Shown here one piece after another: positions 9,012-17,688 of a stretch of 64,000 bases of DNA (the first letter of the stretch is position 1; the number at the start of each line of letters is the position of its first letter). The notes under the pieces are model-generated. The model made no database searches. It was not told the DNA's origin and saw only the letters and a list, made by a program, of their open reading frames with translations. The position numbers and the translations under genes were made by a program. The stretch comes from RHLJ01 sp963974345 (lineage in GTDB: Bacteria; Bacteroidota; Rhodothermia; Balneolales; Balneolaceae), in assembly GCA_963974345.1 (NCBI GenBank), contig CAXBBW010000003.1:1-64000 (forward strand), written 5' to 3'.

Positions 9012-10334
9012 TTATTTATTCAACCAATCTTCTGGGTTAAGATCGGTGTTATTCTTGCGAACCATAAAAAACAATGTTTCACCCAATTCGGAAGATTCGG
9101 TACCAGATTTCCCTATAACTGTCCCAGCTTTGAGTATGGAAGAATTTTGAACATTTATCTGACTCAGATTTCCATACACAGTGAAATAGGAACCGTGTTT
9201 TACAAAAACAACATTTCCAAAACCAGGTGTAGGTTGAATGGCAAATACATATCCATCTGAAACTACTTTAACATCAGAGGCTGCATCGGCTACAATATTA
9301 ATACCTGGATGTTCGGTTCGTGTACCGTAAAGTGGATTCCTAGTAATTCCAAATTTCTTCGAAACGGTAGTGCTATTTACTGGCCATCCTAACTTTCCTT
9401 TTGATGCGGCAAAATTTTGCTCATAAGCTAGAAGTGTTTCATCCGACACAAATGAAGTAGTAATAGGTGTAGAATACTTCGCGACTTCATCTGCCCGGCG
9501 AGCGGAATCTGCAATTTTTCGAGCTTCTGCTAACCGTGCAAGTCTTTCGTTTTCTGCTTCTCGAATTCGATCTTCTTCGGCAATTAAAGTTGAAAAACTT
9601 TGCTCTAGATTTTCTTTTTGTTGTCGAATCCTGCGCAGTTCCGAAAGTAGATTAGTACTTTCCGCTTTAATTTTTTCAACATTTTGCCGTTGTACCGTTT
9701 GTTGAGTACTTAGTTTACTCTTCTCATCTTTAATCTCATCAAGAATCAATTCATTTTTAAAATGACTTTGTTGAAGATCATCGTTAATAACCTCTAAATC
9801 TGCCCGTTGAAATCGAATTTGCTCAGCTTGCTTAACTTTCTGTTCTTCTAGTTTCTGTAAGTAATAAGAACGTACCAACATTTGGTTGATAGATTGTGAA
9901 CTTAATACAAGTTCAAGATTACTAGTTCTACCATTTTTATAAGTATAAAGCAGAATGTCTTTATAATTTTGAATGAGTTGCTCAAGTTCTCGTTCACGTA
10001 AACCAATTTCTTCGGTAGTAATCTGAATTTCTTCCTGTATTTGAAGTTGTTCAATTTCAAGCGTTCCCAACTTATTGTCTTGTAGTGAAATCAGTCTATT
10101 TATATTCTCAAACTGTTTGTACAGTTCCTGGTATTTGTTTTGAGACTGATCGATGCGTTGTTCATAAGTTTTGATGCGAGCATCTAATACATTGATCTCA
10201 GCACGAGTGTTGGTTTGTTCATCTAGGATTTTCTTTCGTTTTTCTTCATAGGTTTGTTGCCCAAAAATAGAATCTGATAGCAGACCTGCAATCAACAAAA
10301 GACAGAAACTAAATAAAGATATTTTCTTAATCAT
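9012..10334 (-). CDS. envC: EnvC-like murein hydrolase activator (degenerate LytM/M23 domain)
   Basis: A 440-residue periplasmic protein with a signal peptide (1-26), a long coiled coil (about 27-280) rich in Glu, Gln and Arg, and a C-terminal LytM fold (about 315-437). The zinc-site motifs are incomplete: HPGIN (342-346) has Asn where active M23 enzymes have Asp, and VYGNL (387-391) has Asn389 where they have His. This is the pattern of EnvC/NlpD-type activators, which switch on cell-separation amidases rather than cut peptidoglycan. The start overlaps the DUF4292 stop by 4 bases (ATGA), so translation is probably coupled. Confidence 0.85.
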   Translation of the reverse strand: MIKKISLFSFCLLLIAGLLSDSIFGQQTYEEKRKKILDEQTNTRAEINVLDARIKTYEQRIDQSQNKYQELYKQFENINRLISLQDNKLGTLEIEQLQIQEEIQITTEEIGLRERELEQLIQNYKDILLYTYKNGRTSNLELVLSSQSINQMLVRSYYLQKLEEQKVKQAEQIRFQRADLEVINDDLQQSHFKNELILDEIKDEKSKLSTQQTVQRQNVEKIKAESTNLLSELRRIRQQKENLEQSFSTLIAEEDRIREAENERLARLAEARKIADSARRADEVAKYSTPITTSFVSDETLLAYEQNFAASKGKLGWPVNSTTVSKKFGITRNPLYGTRTEHPGINIVADAASDVKVVSDGYVFAIQPTPGFGNVVFVKHGSYFTVYGNLSQINVQNSSILKAGTVIGKSGTESSELGETLFFMVRKNNTDLNPEDWLNK

Positions 10335-11116
10335 ATTCTTTGGATTGGAATATCATCTGGGATTTGAATGCTAAGTTCTAACGATTTTGGGTTAACCATG
10401 ATTGATCGTACTTGAAAAACTACCTTAGAAGCTTCATCAGCACTTAATATGGTAATTTTTCGAGGTAAAGTGAACCCATCAATTTCACCATAATTCTCAT
10501 AACGAATGGCTGAATAGGGAAGACCGGTTGAACGAGGTTGTTCAACATATTCTATCTCATGATTACGTTCAGATATTCTTGCATATCCTCCAGATTTTAA
10601 AATAATAAACGTATTAATTTCATCGCTGGAGTGTCTTTCGATACTGGCAATTTGATCAATTTCGATTTTATAGTTAATCAGATCAAGGAAGTTGATAGAA
10701 GCTAGTTCATTTAAACTAGTTCGGCGACCATTTGCAGTAGACATTTTTTGAGCTTCTTTATCGACCTTGTTGTAAATAAGTATGGAATCTTTATCTACCA
10801 GCATGATTCCACCTACTATTCCAATCCGATTCTTAATGGTGATTAAGCTAAACTCAGAATCTGTTTCAAATTCTATGGTTACTCGATCACTATTCCCAGT
10901 TTCGCTTACTATTGCTCTACCATTACCCGAAAGTGAACTCAAAGAAGCAGAGTAATCAGGCAGAGAATTAATTATAGAATTATAGTTCTCTTTAGGGACT
11001 TGAGTAACTTTCATCTCGCTTAGTGTACGGGTGCTTCTACAAGCGGATAAAAATAAAATGATAAATAAGAGGTAAATAAGGGATTTAAAACGAAGCATAG
11101 AACTATATTTTCTCAT
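10331..11116 (-). CDS. DUF4292-type lipoprotein
   Basis: A 261-residue predicted lipoprotein. The N-terminus is a hydrophobic segment ending in the lipobox LSAC, so the mature protein would start at a lipidated Cys. The rest is a beta-rich domain of the DUF4292 type found in Bacteroidota beside EnvC/M23 and TPR genes, as here. DUF4292 proteins resemble LolA/LolB-like lipid-binding folds, but that function is inference. A second ATG at 11098 gives a shorter, equally good signal peptide and avoids the 14-base overlap with the upstream TPR gene; either start is possible. Confidence 0.75.
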   Translation of the reverse strand: MRKYSSMLRFKSLIYLLFIILFLSACRSTRTLSEMKVTQVPKENYNSIINSLPDYSASLSSLSGNGRAIVSETGNSDRVTIEFETDSEFSLITIKNRIGIVGGIMLVDKDSILIYNKVDKEAQKMSTANGRRTSLNELASINFLDLINYKIEIDQIASIERHSSDEINTFIILKSGGYARISERNHEIEYVEQPRSTGLPYSAIRYENYGEIDGFTLPRKITILSADEASKVVFQVRSIMVNPKSLELSIQIPDDIPIQRI

Positions 11117-12782
11117 TTAAGTGAGTTCTTGTACTATCACTTTCCAAAGCTTGTTTCCACCATTTTTTGGCTTCGTCTACATTCCCAAGTTTCTCGTACA
11201 CATCACCAAGATGCTCCATTACTTCTGCACTTGCTAAACCAGTATCTAGAGAAGCTTTTATAAACCTTCGAGCTCGGTCATAATCTTCAAGTTTAAAGTA
11301 TACCCAACCTACGGTATCAAGGTAAGCAGCATTTTCAGCATCCAATTCAATCGCTTTTAACGCAAGTTCTTTAGCCCGATCTAAATTAGAACCACGAACA
11401 GAAAGGTTATAGGCATAGTTATTCATAGCATTATGATTTTCAGAATCGTAACGAATTGCCAATTCATAGACTCGATCCGATTCTTCGTAATTTTCGAGTC
11501 CAGCTTGAGCATCTCCTAGCGTAGAATAAATAACCGATTTGAATGGACGACGAGAAGGTGCGCGGGAAGCTCGTTCTAACCATTTTGAAGCCTCAGTGTT
11601 GTTTCCATCTAACAAATAAGCACTTCCTAAAAAGTATTGAATAAAGGCATCTTCAGGAGAGTTTTTATCTGCTTCAATACCAACAACAATAGCTTCACTA
11701 ACTCTACGCTCATTCAGCAATAACTGTATTCTTTGTCTCCAAGCAATATCATCACCTGGTAATAGTTCATTTGCCTGGGCAAGATTCTCTAATGCTTTAT
11801 CTGTTTCCCCAATCAAAGAATAAAATTGACCAGCTAAGGTAAATGCAGGGCCATATTCTGGAGCATTTTCAGTATAAAGATCTAAAATTCTAGATGTTTC
11901 AATTTCGAGTTGAATGTCAGATGGGGCGCCTTGTTGACGAGAGTACATATATTGAGCGATCATCAATTTTTGATCAGCTTCAATAATAGGATCAGATATA
12001 AAATTACCAAGAAGTGTTCCTGCACTATCCCATTTTTGTTCATCAATGTAAATACCAGATAGGTTTATCAAGCTTTGAGGATCGCGCGAATTTCTATATA
12101 AGGCATCCTGAAGTACTTTTTTTGCTTCAATATTTCTATTAGATCTGGAATAATATTCGCCTAATAAATTTAGAGTATTCAAATTATCAGGTTCCGTTTT
12201 TCTTAATTCTTCAAGTTGATTTAAAGCAGATTCTGTATCACCTAAAGCCTCGTAATTTTGGAATTTTCGAAGAAGTACAGAAGGATTAGGGCCTGTCAGT
12301 CGACCGATTTTTTCCAACGTTGTATTCGATTTAATGAATTCCCCATATTGCTTTTGGGTATCGGCAAGCATGAATAAGGCATCGTAATCGTTTGGGTAAT
12401 ACTCAAGTAATTTATTTAGCTCATCCAGTGTTGCCTGATTTTGACCCGCACTTTTATAAATCTCAGCAAGCTTAAAACGATACCATTTGTTTTCTGGCTC
12501 AAACTTAACCGCTTCTTTCCCATAAAACGCGGCATTGGGAAGATCATCCTGTTGCAAATACACATCTGCAAGTGCAAAAGAAAGCCCCGATTGACCTTTA
12601 AGTTGATTGTAAGCCTGAAGCAAAAGGGTGGTTGCCCTATCATATTCTTCATTTACAAAAGCTTCCATTCCTTGAATGTAAGCAGTTTTTGCTTCTCGCT
12701 CAGCAATAGTTTGTACCTGAGCCTTGGCTCCTAAACTTATACTAAAAGTTAGAAATAGTGCTATGTAGAGATATTTTTGCAT
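11103..12782 (-). CDS. Exported TPR-repeat protein
   Basis: A 559-residue protein made almost entirely of tetratricopeptide repeats after a signal peptide (MQKYLYIALFLTFSISLGAK). I chose ATG 12782 because it gives this signal peptide; the ATG at 12809 adds nine residues ahead of it. About twelve TPR-like helical pairs can be traced, the clearest near the C-terminus (DTVGWVYFKLEDYDRARR and HLGDVYEKLGNVDEAKKWW). It is first in a run with the DUF4292 lipoprotein and the EnvC-like protein, a conserved Bacteroidota order, suggesting a scaffold role in envelope maintenance. That role is inferred from context. Confidence 0.8.
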   Translation of the reverse strand: MQKYLYIALFLTFSISLGAKAQVQTIAEREAKTAYIQGMEAFVNEEYDRATTLLLQAYNQLKGQSGLSFALADVYLQQDDLPNAAFYGKEAVKFEPENKWYRFKLAEIYKSAGQNQATLDELNKLLEYYPNDYDALFMLADTQKQYGEFIKSNTTLEKIGRLTGPNPSVLLRKFQNYEALGDTESALNQLEELRKTEPDNLNTLNLLGEYYSRSNRNIEAKKVLQDALYRNSRDPQSLINLSGIYIDEQKWDSAGTLLGNFISDPIIEADQKLMIAQYMYSRQQGAPSDIQLEIETSRILDLYTENAPEYGPAFTLAGQFYSLIGETDKALENLAQANELLPGDDIAWRQRIQLLLNERRVSEAIVVGIEADKNSPEDAFIQYFLGSAYLLDGNNTEASKWLERASRAPSRRPFKSVIYSTLGDAQAGLENYEESDRVYELAIRYDSENHNAMNNYAYNLSVRGSNLDRAKELALKAIELDAENAAYLDTVGWVYFKLEDYDRARRFIKASLDTGLASAEVMEHLGDVYEKLGNVDEAKKWWKQALESDSTRTHLNEKI

Positions 12783-12844
12783 CGGAATTAGTAACGTCAA
12801 TAATACCAATAAAGTGCGGGAGTTGCATGTGAATAAATGTTATG

Positions 12845-14062
12845 TTATTGCCCAAAATTTTGAAAAGTAATACCTACAGTGACTGTAAAATTATTCATAA
12901 AAGAATCATTTATTTCTTCTTGAAGTTTTGTAGGCACTAAGCTTGTAAAAACATCATCTTCAGTTTTTTGTAAATAGGTACTAGATAGGAACAAAGAAAG
13001 GTCTTTTCGGACATTGTATTTCAATAAACCCTGAAAAGAGCCTCCAATTCCAAATAAGTTGGAATACTTTGACGCAAGAACTGGAAATCTGGCTGATGTT
13101 TCTCCATACACATTACCATGTCCTCGGAAATTCCAAATATAAGTACCAAGTGTTATTTCTGGAGAAAGTTTTTTAGAGGGCAAGAATTTATAATTTACTC
13201 CTACACCTATAGAGACTTCATTTACAGATAAATTATCAATCGAAAAATCTTGATCAACGCTATTCACTTCAAAATTTAACAACCTAAATGAAACACCCAG
13301 TTCAAAAAAAAGTTTTTGAGTTTGAAATAAGTTTCTCTGAAAGAAGGCACCAATAGTAATGTTATTTGATTGAACATCTCTTTGATCAACAATAGCATCT
13401 GCAATAGGAATTTTTGTTTTTAAAGAGTGAGAGGCATGATTTAAACCGCCAAATAATGATACGGAAGTAATCACAGGCTTAAATTCAGGTGTACTTAATG
13501 GTTCCAATACTCCACTTTTACATCGGTTAAATTTTGAAATAAGCTTTACCAAAGCGTCTCTTTTGTAACTAAGAGACTCAATTTCACTAGCTTTTATACA
13601 TGTTTCAAGATTATTACGCAGTACTAACTTATAGTCATGTTTACTGCTACTATTATCATTTATCTTAAACTGTTGAAGCGGAATTAGGTTTCCTTGTGAA
13701 GAAAACACAAAGTCAAAGTTCGGCCCAGCATAACTATAAAGTTTGGTATCACCATCTACGATTAGTTTCAGTAAAACATATTTTTCCATGTCAAGATTTA
13801 GCCGAGGGTTGTAATAGTAAATTCTCTTATTTAAAAGAACATCCCCAAACTGAAGTTCTATACTTTGAATTTCTTCAATTGGGACAGGCTCGTTGTCCAG
13901 AAAAACTAGGTCAACTCGATCTTGATGGATTATCCTTACATCACCTTCTACATTAGTACCTCCAATTCTAATAATTTTATCTTGAGCTGATAAGGGGTGT
14001 AAGAAAAAGGCGAGAAGAGATAATAGTAGGAAAAAATTGGAGCGCTTTAAATTTAATGTCAT
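12845..14062 (-). CDS. Envelope protein with beta-barrel-like C-terminus (paralogue 1 of 3)
   Basis: A 405-residue exported protein: signal peptide (ending LSAQ near 26), an N-terminal domain that opens with an IIRIGGTNVEGDV strand, a mid-region with a Cys-containing TCIKASEIESL segment, and a C-terminal half of alternating amphipathic strands ending in aromatic/hydrophobic residues, as in small outer-membrane barrels. The function is unknown. The C-terminal half resembles that of the third paralogue (16760-15537): both share NHASHS, a VNYKF strand, LSPE and a DSFxNN block. The N-terminal domain is only distantly similar to the other two. Confidence 0.65.
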   Translation of the reverse strand: MTLNLKRSNFFLLLSLLAFFLHPLSAQDKIIRIGGTNVEGDVRIIHQDRVDLVFLDNEPVPIEEIQSIELQFGDVLLNKRIYYYNPRLNLDMEKYVLLKLIVDGDTKLYSYAGPNFDFVFSSQGNLIPLQQFKINDNSSSKHDYKLVLRNNLETCIKASEIESLSYKRDALVKLISKFNRCKSGVLEPLSTPEFKPVITSVSLFGGLNHASHSLKTKIPIADAIVDQRDVQSNNITIGAFFQRNLFQTQKLFFELGVSFRLLNFEVNSVDQDFSIDNLSVNEVSIGVGVNYKFLPSKKLSPEITLGTYIWNFRGHGNVYGETSARFPVLASKYSNLFGIGGSFQGLLKYNVRKDLSLFLSSTYLQKTEDDVFTSLVPTKLQEEINDSFMNNFTVTVGITFQNFGQ

Positions 14063-14185
14063 ACTTAATAAAGTGAGTATTGTATTAGTAACAATACTTA
14101 TCAGGTTAACAAAGGGATATCTCGAAAAACAAATATAATAGTTCCGACTTATAAATTTGTATAAAAAACTCAGCTATTATGTCAT

Positions 14186-15403
14186 TTAAAAAGTACCAGA
14201 AATTATATCCTCTAAGGAGAACCCTAAAGAAAGTGTATAATTGTTGTATAAATCTTCCTCAAAATAAAAGCCTCCATTTCTATCAATCATACCATTTCCT
14301 GTTCTAAATATATATTTGCCTTCTGCAAAAAGAAAAAGCCTTGATGTAACCTTATAATTGATAGAGGCTTCTAGGAAATATTCTAGACTAGAATTCCCAA
14401 CATAAGTGTTTGGTATTGCTGGGTAGTATTGAGATGTATTGTGGTAAATATTTTTATTGTGGATAAACGTGCTATATAGAGCTCCAAAACCTATTTCTGG
14501 GGAAATCTTTTTTGAACTAAAGGGCTTAAAATTTACTCCTAAGTTGAAATCTAATTCAGTGGTCTCAAGATTTTCTACTTCGATGTTTGAGTCAAAGGAA
14601 GTGATGCTAAAGTCATATTTTCTTGCATTTATACCAAGTTTCAAATAGAAGCTTTTAGAGTTTAAAATGTTTGTTTGTCCGAATAGACCAATAGCTAAAC
14701 TAGTACTAACTACGCCTTCTTGATCTACTCTTCCAATAACTGAGGGTTCTCCATCAACCCTGTCAATTAAAGGAAGTAATAATTCATTAGTTGCATGATT
14801 TAATCCAACCGAAGCCCCAAAATAAAAGACACGGAATTTTTCAACTGACTCTTCTATGGCTTCATAATCTCCATTTTTACATTGGTTATAGTTATTCACT
14901 AGATTCACTAATGAGTTACGAGAGTAATTGGTTTTAAAAATCTCAGGTCGTGGAGCACATTCTTCTAAGTTAACAAGCAACGTAATTCTATAGGTCTGAA
15001 CAATTTCGGTATTGGCGTCAGAAGGTATCTGCTGTAGTACTTGATATTTGTTGTGGACATATAGTGCAAAGCTAAAATCATTTCCATCGTAGCTATATAA
15101 CTCCGCATCACCGTCTAAGAGTTGCTTTAAGAAAGCATATTTAGTGATCTCAATTTTTGATTTACTATTGTAATAGGTGAGTTCTTTTGAAATTAATTCG
15201 GAGCCGTTTTCGAATAAGATTCGATCAACTTGATTAGCATCAATTTTTAAATTCTCTATAGAAACAATATCATTTCTTTCTTTGTTCTGTACAGTTACAG
15301 AACCTTCAATTTTTGTGCCGTCGGTTTTGAATACTGTGTCTTGGGCATTTATTCCAATAGGGAAGAAAAAGAAGCTCAATGCATAAAGTAGAATTGTTTT
15401 CAT
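14186..15403 (-). CDS. Envelope protein with beta-barrel-like C-terminus (paralogue 2 of 3)
   Basis: A 405-residue exported protein with a signal peptide (MKTILLYALSFFFFPIG, ending INAQ). The first 90 residues are nearly identical to paralogue 3, including the TVFKTDGTKIEGSVTVQN strand region; identity drops abruptly after the ITKYA segment. The C-terminal half has barrel-type strands but differs from the other two in detail, for instance NHATN where they have NHASHS. The middle holds a conserved ECAPRPEIF segment. Function is unknown. The array of three suggests a surface protein family that diversifies by duplication and recombination. Confidence 0.65.
   Translation of the reverse strand: MKTILLYALSFFFFPIGINAQDTVFKTDGTKIEGSVTVQNKERNDIVSIENLKIDANQVDRILFENGSELISKELTYYNSKSKIEITKYAFLKQLLDGDAELYSYDGNDFSFALYVHNKYQVLQQIPSDANTEIVQTYRITLLVNLEECAPRPEIFKTNYSRNSLVNLVNNYNQCKNGDYEAIEESVEKFRVFYFGASVGLNHATNELLLPLIDRVDGEPSVIGRVDQEGVVSTSLAIGLFGQTNILNSKSFYLKLGINARKYDFSITSFDSNIEVENLETTELDFNLGVNFKPFSSKKISPEIGFGALYSTFIHNKNIYHNTSQYYPAIPNTYVGNSSLEYFLEASINYKVTSRLFLFAEGKYIFRTGNGMIDRNGGFYFEEDLYNNYTLSLGFSLEDIISGTF
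15135..15374. repeat. 240-bp block identical to 16492-16731
   Basis: These 240 bases match 16492-16731 base for base, covering codons for about residues 10-90 of paralogue 2. Just outside the 5' coding end similarity continues with scattered mismatches into the leader; at the other end similarity stops abruptly. This points to recent gene conversion or recombination between paralogues. Confidence 0.95.
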
Positions 15404-15536
15404 AGGGCTTGGAACAAATATTCTATAAAGAAATGAAAAAGAAAGTGTTGTTTAATTGAATTTTCGAGTTAATAAAACAAAAAAATATGAGAAGGTTTTA
15501 AGCAAAAAATGTACTACCAAAGTAGTGGAGTTACAT

Positions 15537-16760
15537 CTATTTGTTAGCACTTGTATTAAAGACTACCCCAACTGAAACTATAATATTATTTTTGAAGCTA
15601 TCATCAATTACATTTCTAAATCTATCATCAACAGACCAGGTGAAAATATTCTGATCCAATTTCTGTAAGTATTTAATACCTATAAGTGAGGTCACCTTGT
15701 CTGAAATAATATACCTTAAGGCTCCTTGTACATAAAATCCTAATCCATAATTTTTTGTATTCTCAGTTTCAAAAACGGGGTATTCATCTGTCAATTCGCT
15801 ATACGTATTCTTTTGACCCATTAAGTCCCAAAAATAAGCACCCGCAGTGAGCTCGGGGCTCAATAACTTGTTTGGTACAAATTTATAATTAACTCCAAAG
15901 TTTAAATTTATTTCATTAGCTGTAACATTATCAGCTGATAAATCACCATCGATAGTTGTTATTTCAAAATTTAACTTATTAATGGAGAAACCAGTTTGTA
16001 AGTAGATATTATGGGAATTAAAAAGATTGTTTTGAATAAAAAACTCAAATAATAAAGTATTAGAAGTTGCTCTTTTTTGATCTATAGTTCCTTCTTCAAG
16101 ATAAAAACCATCGCTTGATCGTAATCGATTTTTAAAAGAATGAGAAGCATGATTAAGACCCAAGGCAAGTGTGAAAAATGAAGATTCGAACTTTGGATTA
16201 GTTTTATACTTTTCTATTACTTCATAGTTGCCATTTTTACAGCTGTTAAATGTATTTACTAATGAAGCAATTGAGTTAAGTGAGTACTGTGCTCCAAAAA
16301 TATCGGGCCTCGGCGCACATTCTTGTAGATTAATAAGCAGTACTACTTTATAAGTTTGTGATTCTGTATCAATATCTGTGGGCAATTCCTGTAAAGCATG
16401 AATTGAATTATGAACGAGTAGAGCAAAGCCAAAATCTTTAGAATCGTATGCATATAGTACAGCATCGCCATTAAGTATAGGTTCTAAGAGGGCATATTTA
16501 GTGATCTCAATTTTTGATTTACTATTGTAATAGGTGAGTTCTTTTGAAATTAATTCGGAGCCGTTTTCGAATAAGATTCGATCAACTTGATTAGCATCAA
16601 TTTTTAAATTCTCTATAGAAACAATATCATTTCTTTCTTTGTTCTGTACAGTTACAGAACCTTCAATTTTTGTGCCGTCGGTTTTGAATACTGTGTCTTG
16701 GGCATTTATTCCAATAGGGAAGAAAAAGAAGATCAACGCATAAAGTAGAGTTGTTTTCAT
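15537..16760 (-). CDS. Envelope protein with beta-barrel-like C-terminus (paralogue 3 of 3)
   Basis: A 407-residue exported protein with a signal peptide (MKTTLLYALIFFFFPIG, ending INAQ), an N-terminal domain almost identical to paralogue 2 (residues 10-90), the conserved ECAPRPDIF segment, and a C-terminal barrel-like half that is closest to paralogue 1. It therefore looks mosaic: front end from one lineage, back end from another. No enzyme motif is visible. It is transcribed first in the array and reads divergently from the arginine operon. Confidence 0.65.
   Translation of the reverse strand: MKTTLLYALIFFFFPIGINAQDTVFKTDGTKIEGSVTVQNKERNDIVSIENLKIDANQVDRILFENGSELISKELTYYNSKSKIEITKYALLEPILNGDAVLYAYDSKDFGFALLVHNSIHALQELPTDIDTESQTYKVVLLINLQECAPRPDIFGAQYSLNSIASLVNTFNSCKNGNYEVIEKYKTNPKFESSFFTLALGLNHASHSFKNRLRSSDGFYLEEGTIDQKRATSNTLLFEFFIQNNLFNSHNIYLQTGFSINKLNFEITTIDGDLSADNVTANEINLNFGVNYKFVPNKLLSPELTAGAYFWDLMGQKNTYSELTDEYPVFETENTKNYGLGFYVQGALRYIISDKVTSLIGIKYLQKLDQNIFTWSVDDRFRNVIDDSFKNNIIVSVGVVFNTSANK
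16492..16731. repeat. 240-bp block identical to 15135-15374
   Basis: Second copy of the identical block, inside paralogue 3. The offset is exactly 1357 bases and no mismatch is seen across the 240 positions compared by eye. Confidence 0.95.
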
Positions 16761-17040
16761 CAGGCTTGGAATAAATATTTTGTTAAAGAATGAAGAAGGT
16801 ATTGTTTCTACTAATTTTTCTAAAATAAAATTTTAGTATTCAATATTGGATTTAAAAAATCAATTCCTTTTCTTTAGTCCATGCAAATCACTCTTGCACA
16901 TAGAATTGACAGTACTCCCACACGGCGCATCCCGCGGCGGCGGTAAAGGTTTACATAAGTCATGCTAAGGCGTGGCGCCCATCTTTTCCTCAATTCTAAT
17001 TTTAACTGCTGTATATTCAGCTCACTCACTTATTACTCAC
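16761..17040 (+). promoter_or_regulatory. Upstream region of the arginine operon with a G+C-rich patch
   Basis: A 280-base divergent gap between paralogue 3 (minus) and the arginine operon (plus). At 16919-16985 a strikingly G+C-rich stretch interrupts otherwise AT-rich sequence; GGCGC near 16923 could pair with GCGCC near 16976. TGCAA and TTGCA form an inverted repeat at about 16882-16898. The operon promoter and any leader RNA must lie here, but I cannot place a confident -33/-7 pair. Confidence 0.4.
17008..17021. promoter_or_regulatory. Palindrome GCTGTATATTCAGC, possible arginine-regulator site
   Basis: A near-perfect inverted repeat 20 bases before the first arginine gene start. The TATATTCA core recalls one half of the ArgR (ARG box) pattern. 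Only one such site is seen, and no argR gene is in the window, so the regulator is inference. Confidence 0.3.
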
Positions 17041-17688
17041 ATGTCTGTTACAATTCATTATGCTACTTCTGATCACGCTTCCTATGCCGAAGAAATTTGT
17101 GCATTGATGGAGGTTGCTGCCAAACAGAGAGGGACTGGAATCGCCAAACGAGAGCCAGAGTATATCAAAACAAAAATGAGAAATGGGAATGCCGTAATTG
17201 CACTCGATGAGGGTAAATTGGCAGGTTTTTGCTATATCGAGATTTGGGATGAAAAAAAATATGTGGCTAACTCAGGACTAATTGTACATTGGGATTATCG
17301 TGGAATTGGACTTGCGAGAAAGATAAAAGGGAAAGCTTTTGAGTTATCCCGAAAGAAGTATCCAGAATCGAAATTATTTGGAATTACAACAAGTCTTCCG
17401 GTTATGAAGATAAACTCAGATTTGGGTTATCGCCCGGTAACATTCTCGGAGTTAACACAGGAGGAAACGTTCTGGAAAGGATGCCAGAGTTGCCCAAACT
17501 ATGATATTCTTACCCGAAACGAACGTAAAAATTGTTTATGCACCGGGATGTTATATGATCCCAAAAAACCCAATACCAACTCAAAGCCACAGCGTGAGCA
17601 TAATGTCAAAAAGTTTTACCGCTGGGTTCAAATGAAAAAACAAGCGTTTTTAAATGCGCTTAACAATGCCAAAGTATTTTTATCATGA
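17041..17688 (+). CDS. argA: GNAT acetyltransferase, likely acylglutamate synthase of the arginine pathway
   Basis: A 215-residue GNAT-fold protein, started at ATG 17041 (MSVTIHYATSDH), where similarity to acetyltransferases begins; an in-frame ATG at 16972 would add 23 unrelated residues. The acyl-CoA loop is seen as WDYRGIGLARKIK. The C-terminal part has a cysteine cluster, GCQSCPNYD and NCLCTGM, unusual for GNATs and possibly metal-binding. It is the first gene of the operon and overlaps argG by 4 bases, which strongly suggests it makes N-acyl-glutamate, the first step. The acyl donor could be acetyl- or succinyl-CoA (see ArgF'). Confidence 0.75.
   Translation: MSVTIHYATSDHASYAEEICALMEVAAKQRGTGIAKREPEYIKTKMRNGNAVIALDEGKLAGFCYIEIWDEKKYVANSGLIVHWDYRGIGLARKIKGKAFELSRKKYPESKLFGITTSLPVMKINSDLGYRPVTFSELTQEETFWKGCQSCPNYDILTRNERKNCLCTGMLYDPKKPNTNSKPQREHNVKKFYRWVQMKKQAFLNALNNAKVFLS

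Noticed and set aside
16972..17040. N-terminal extension of the arginine-pathway GNAT
   Set aside because: The 23 extra residues are unlike the family and overlap the probable regulatory palindrome; ATG 17041 begins where GNAT similarity starts.
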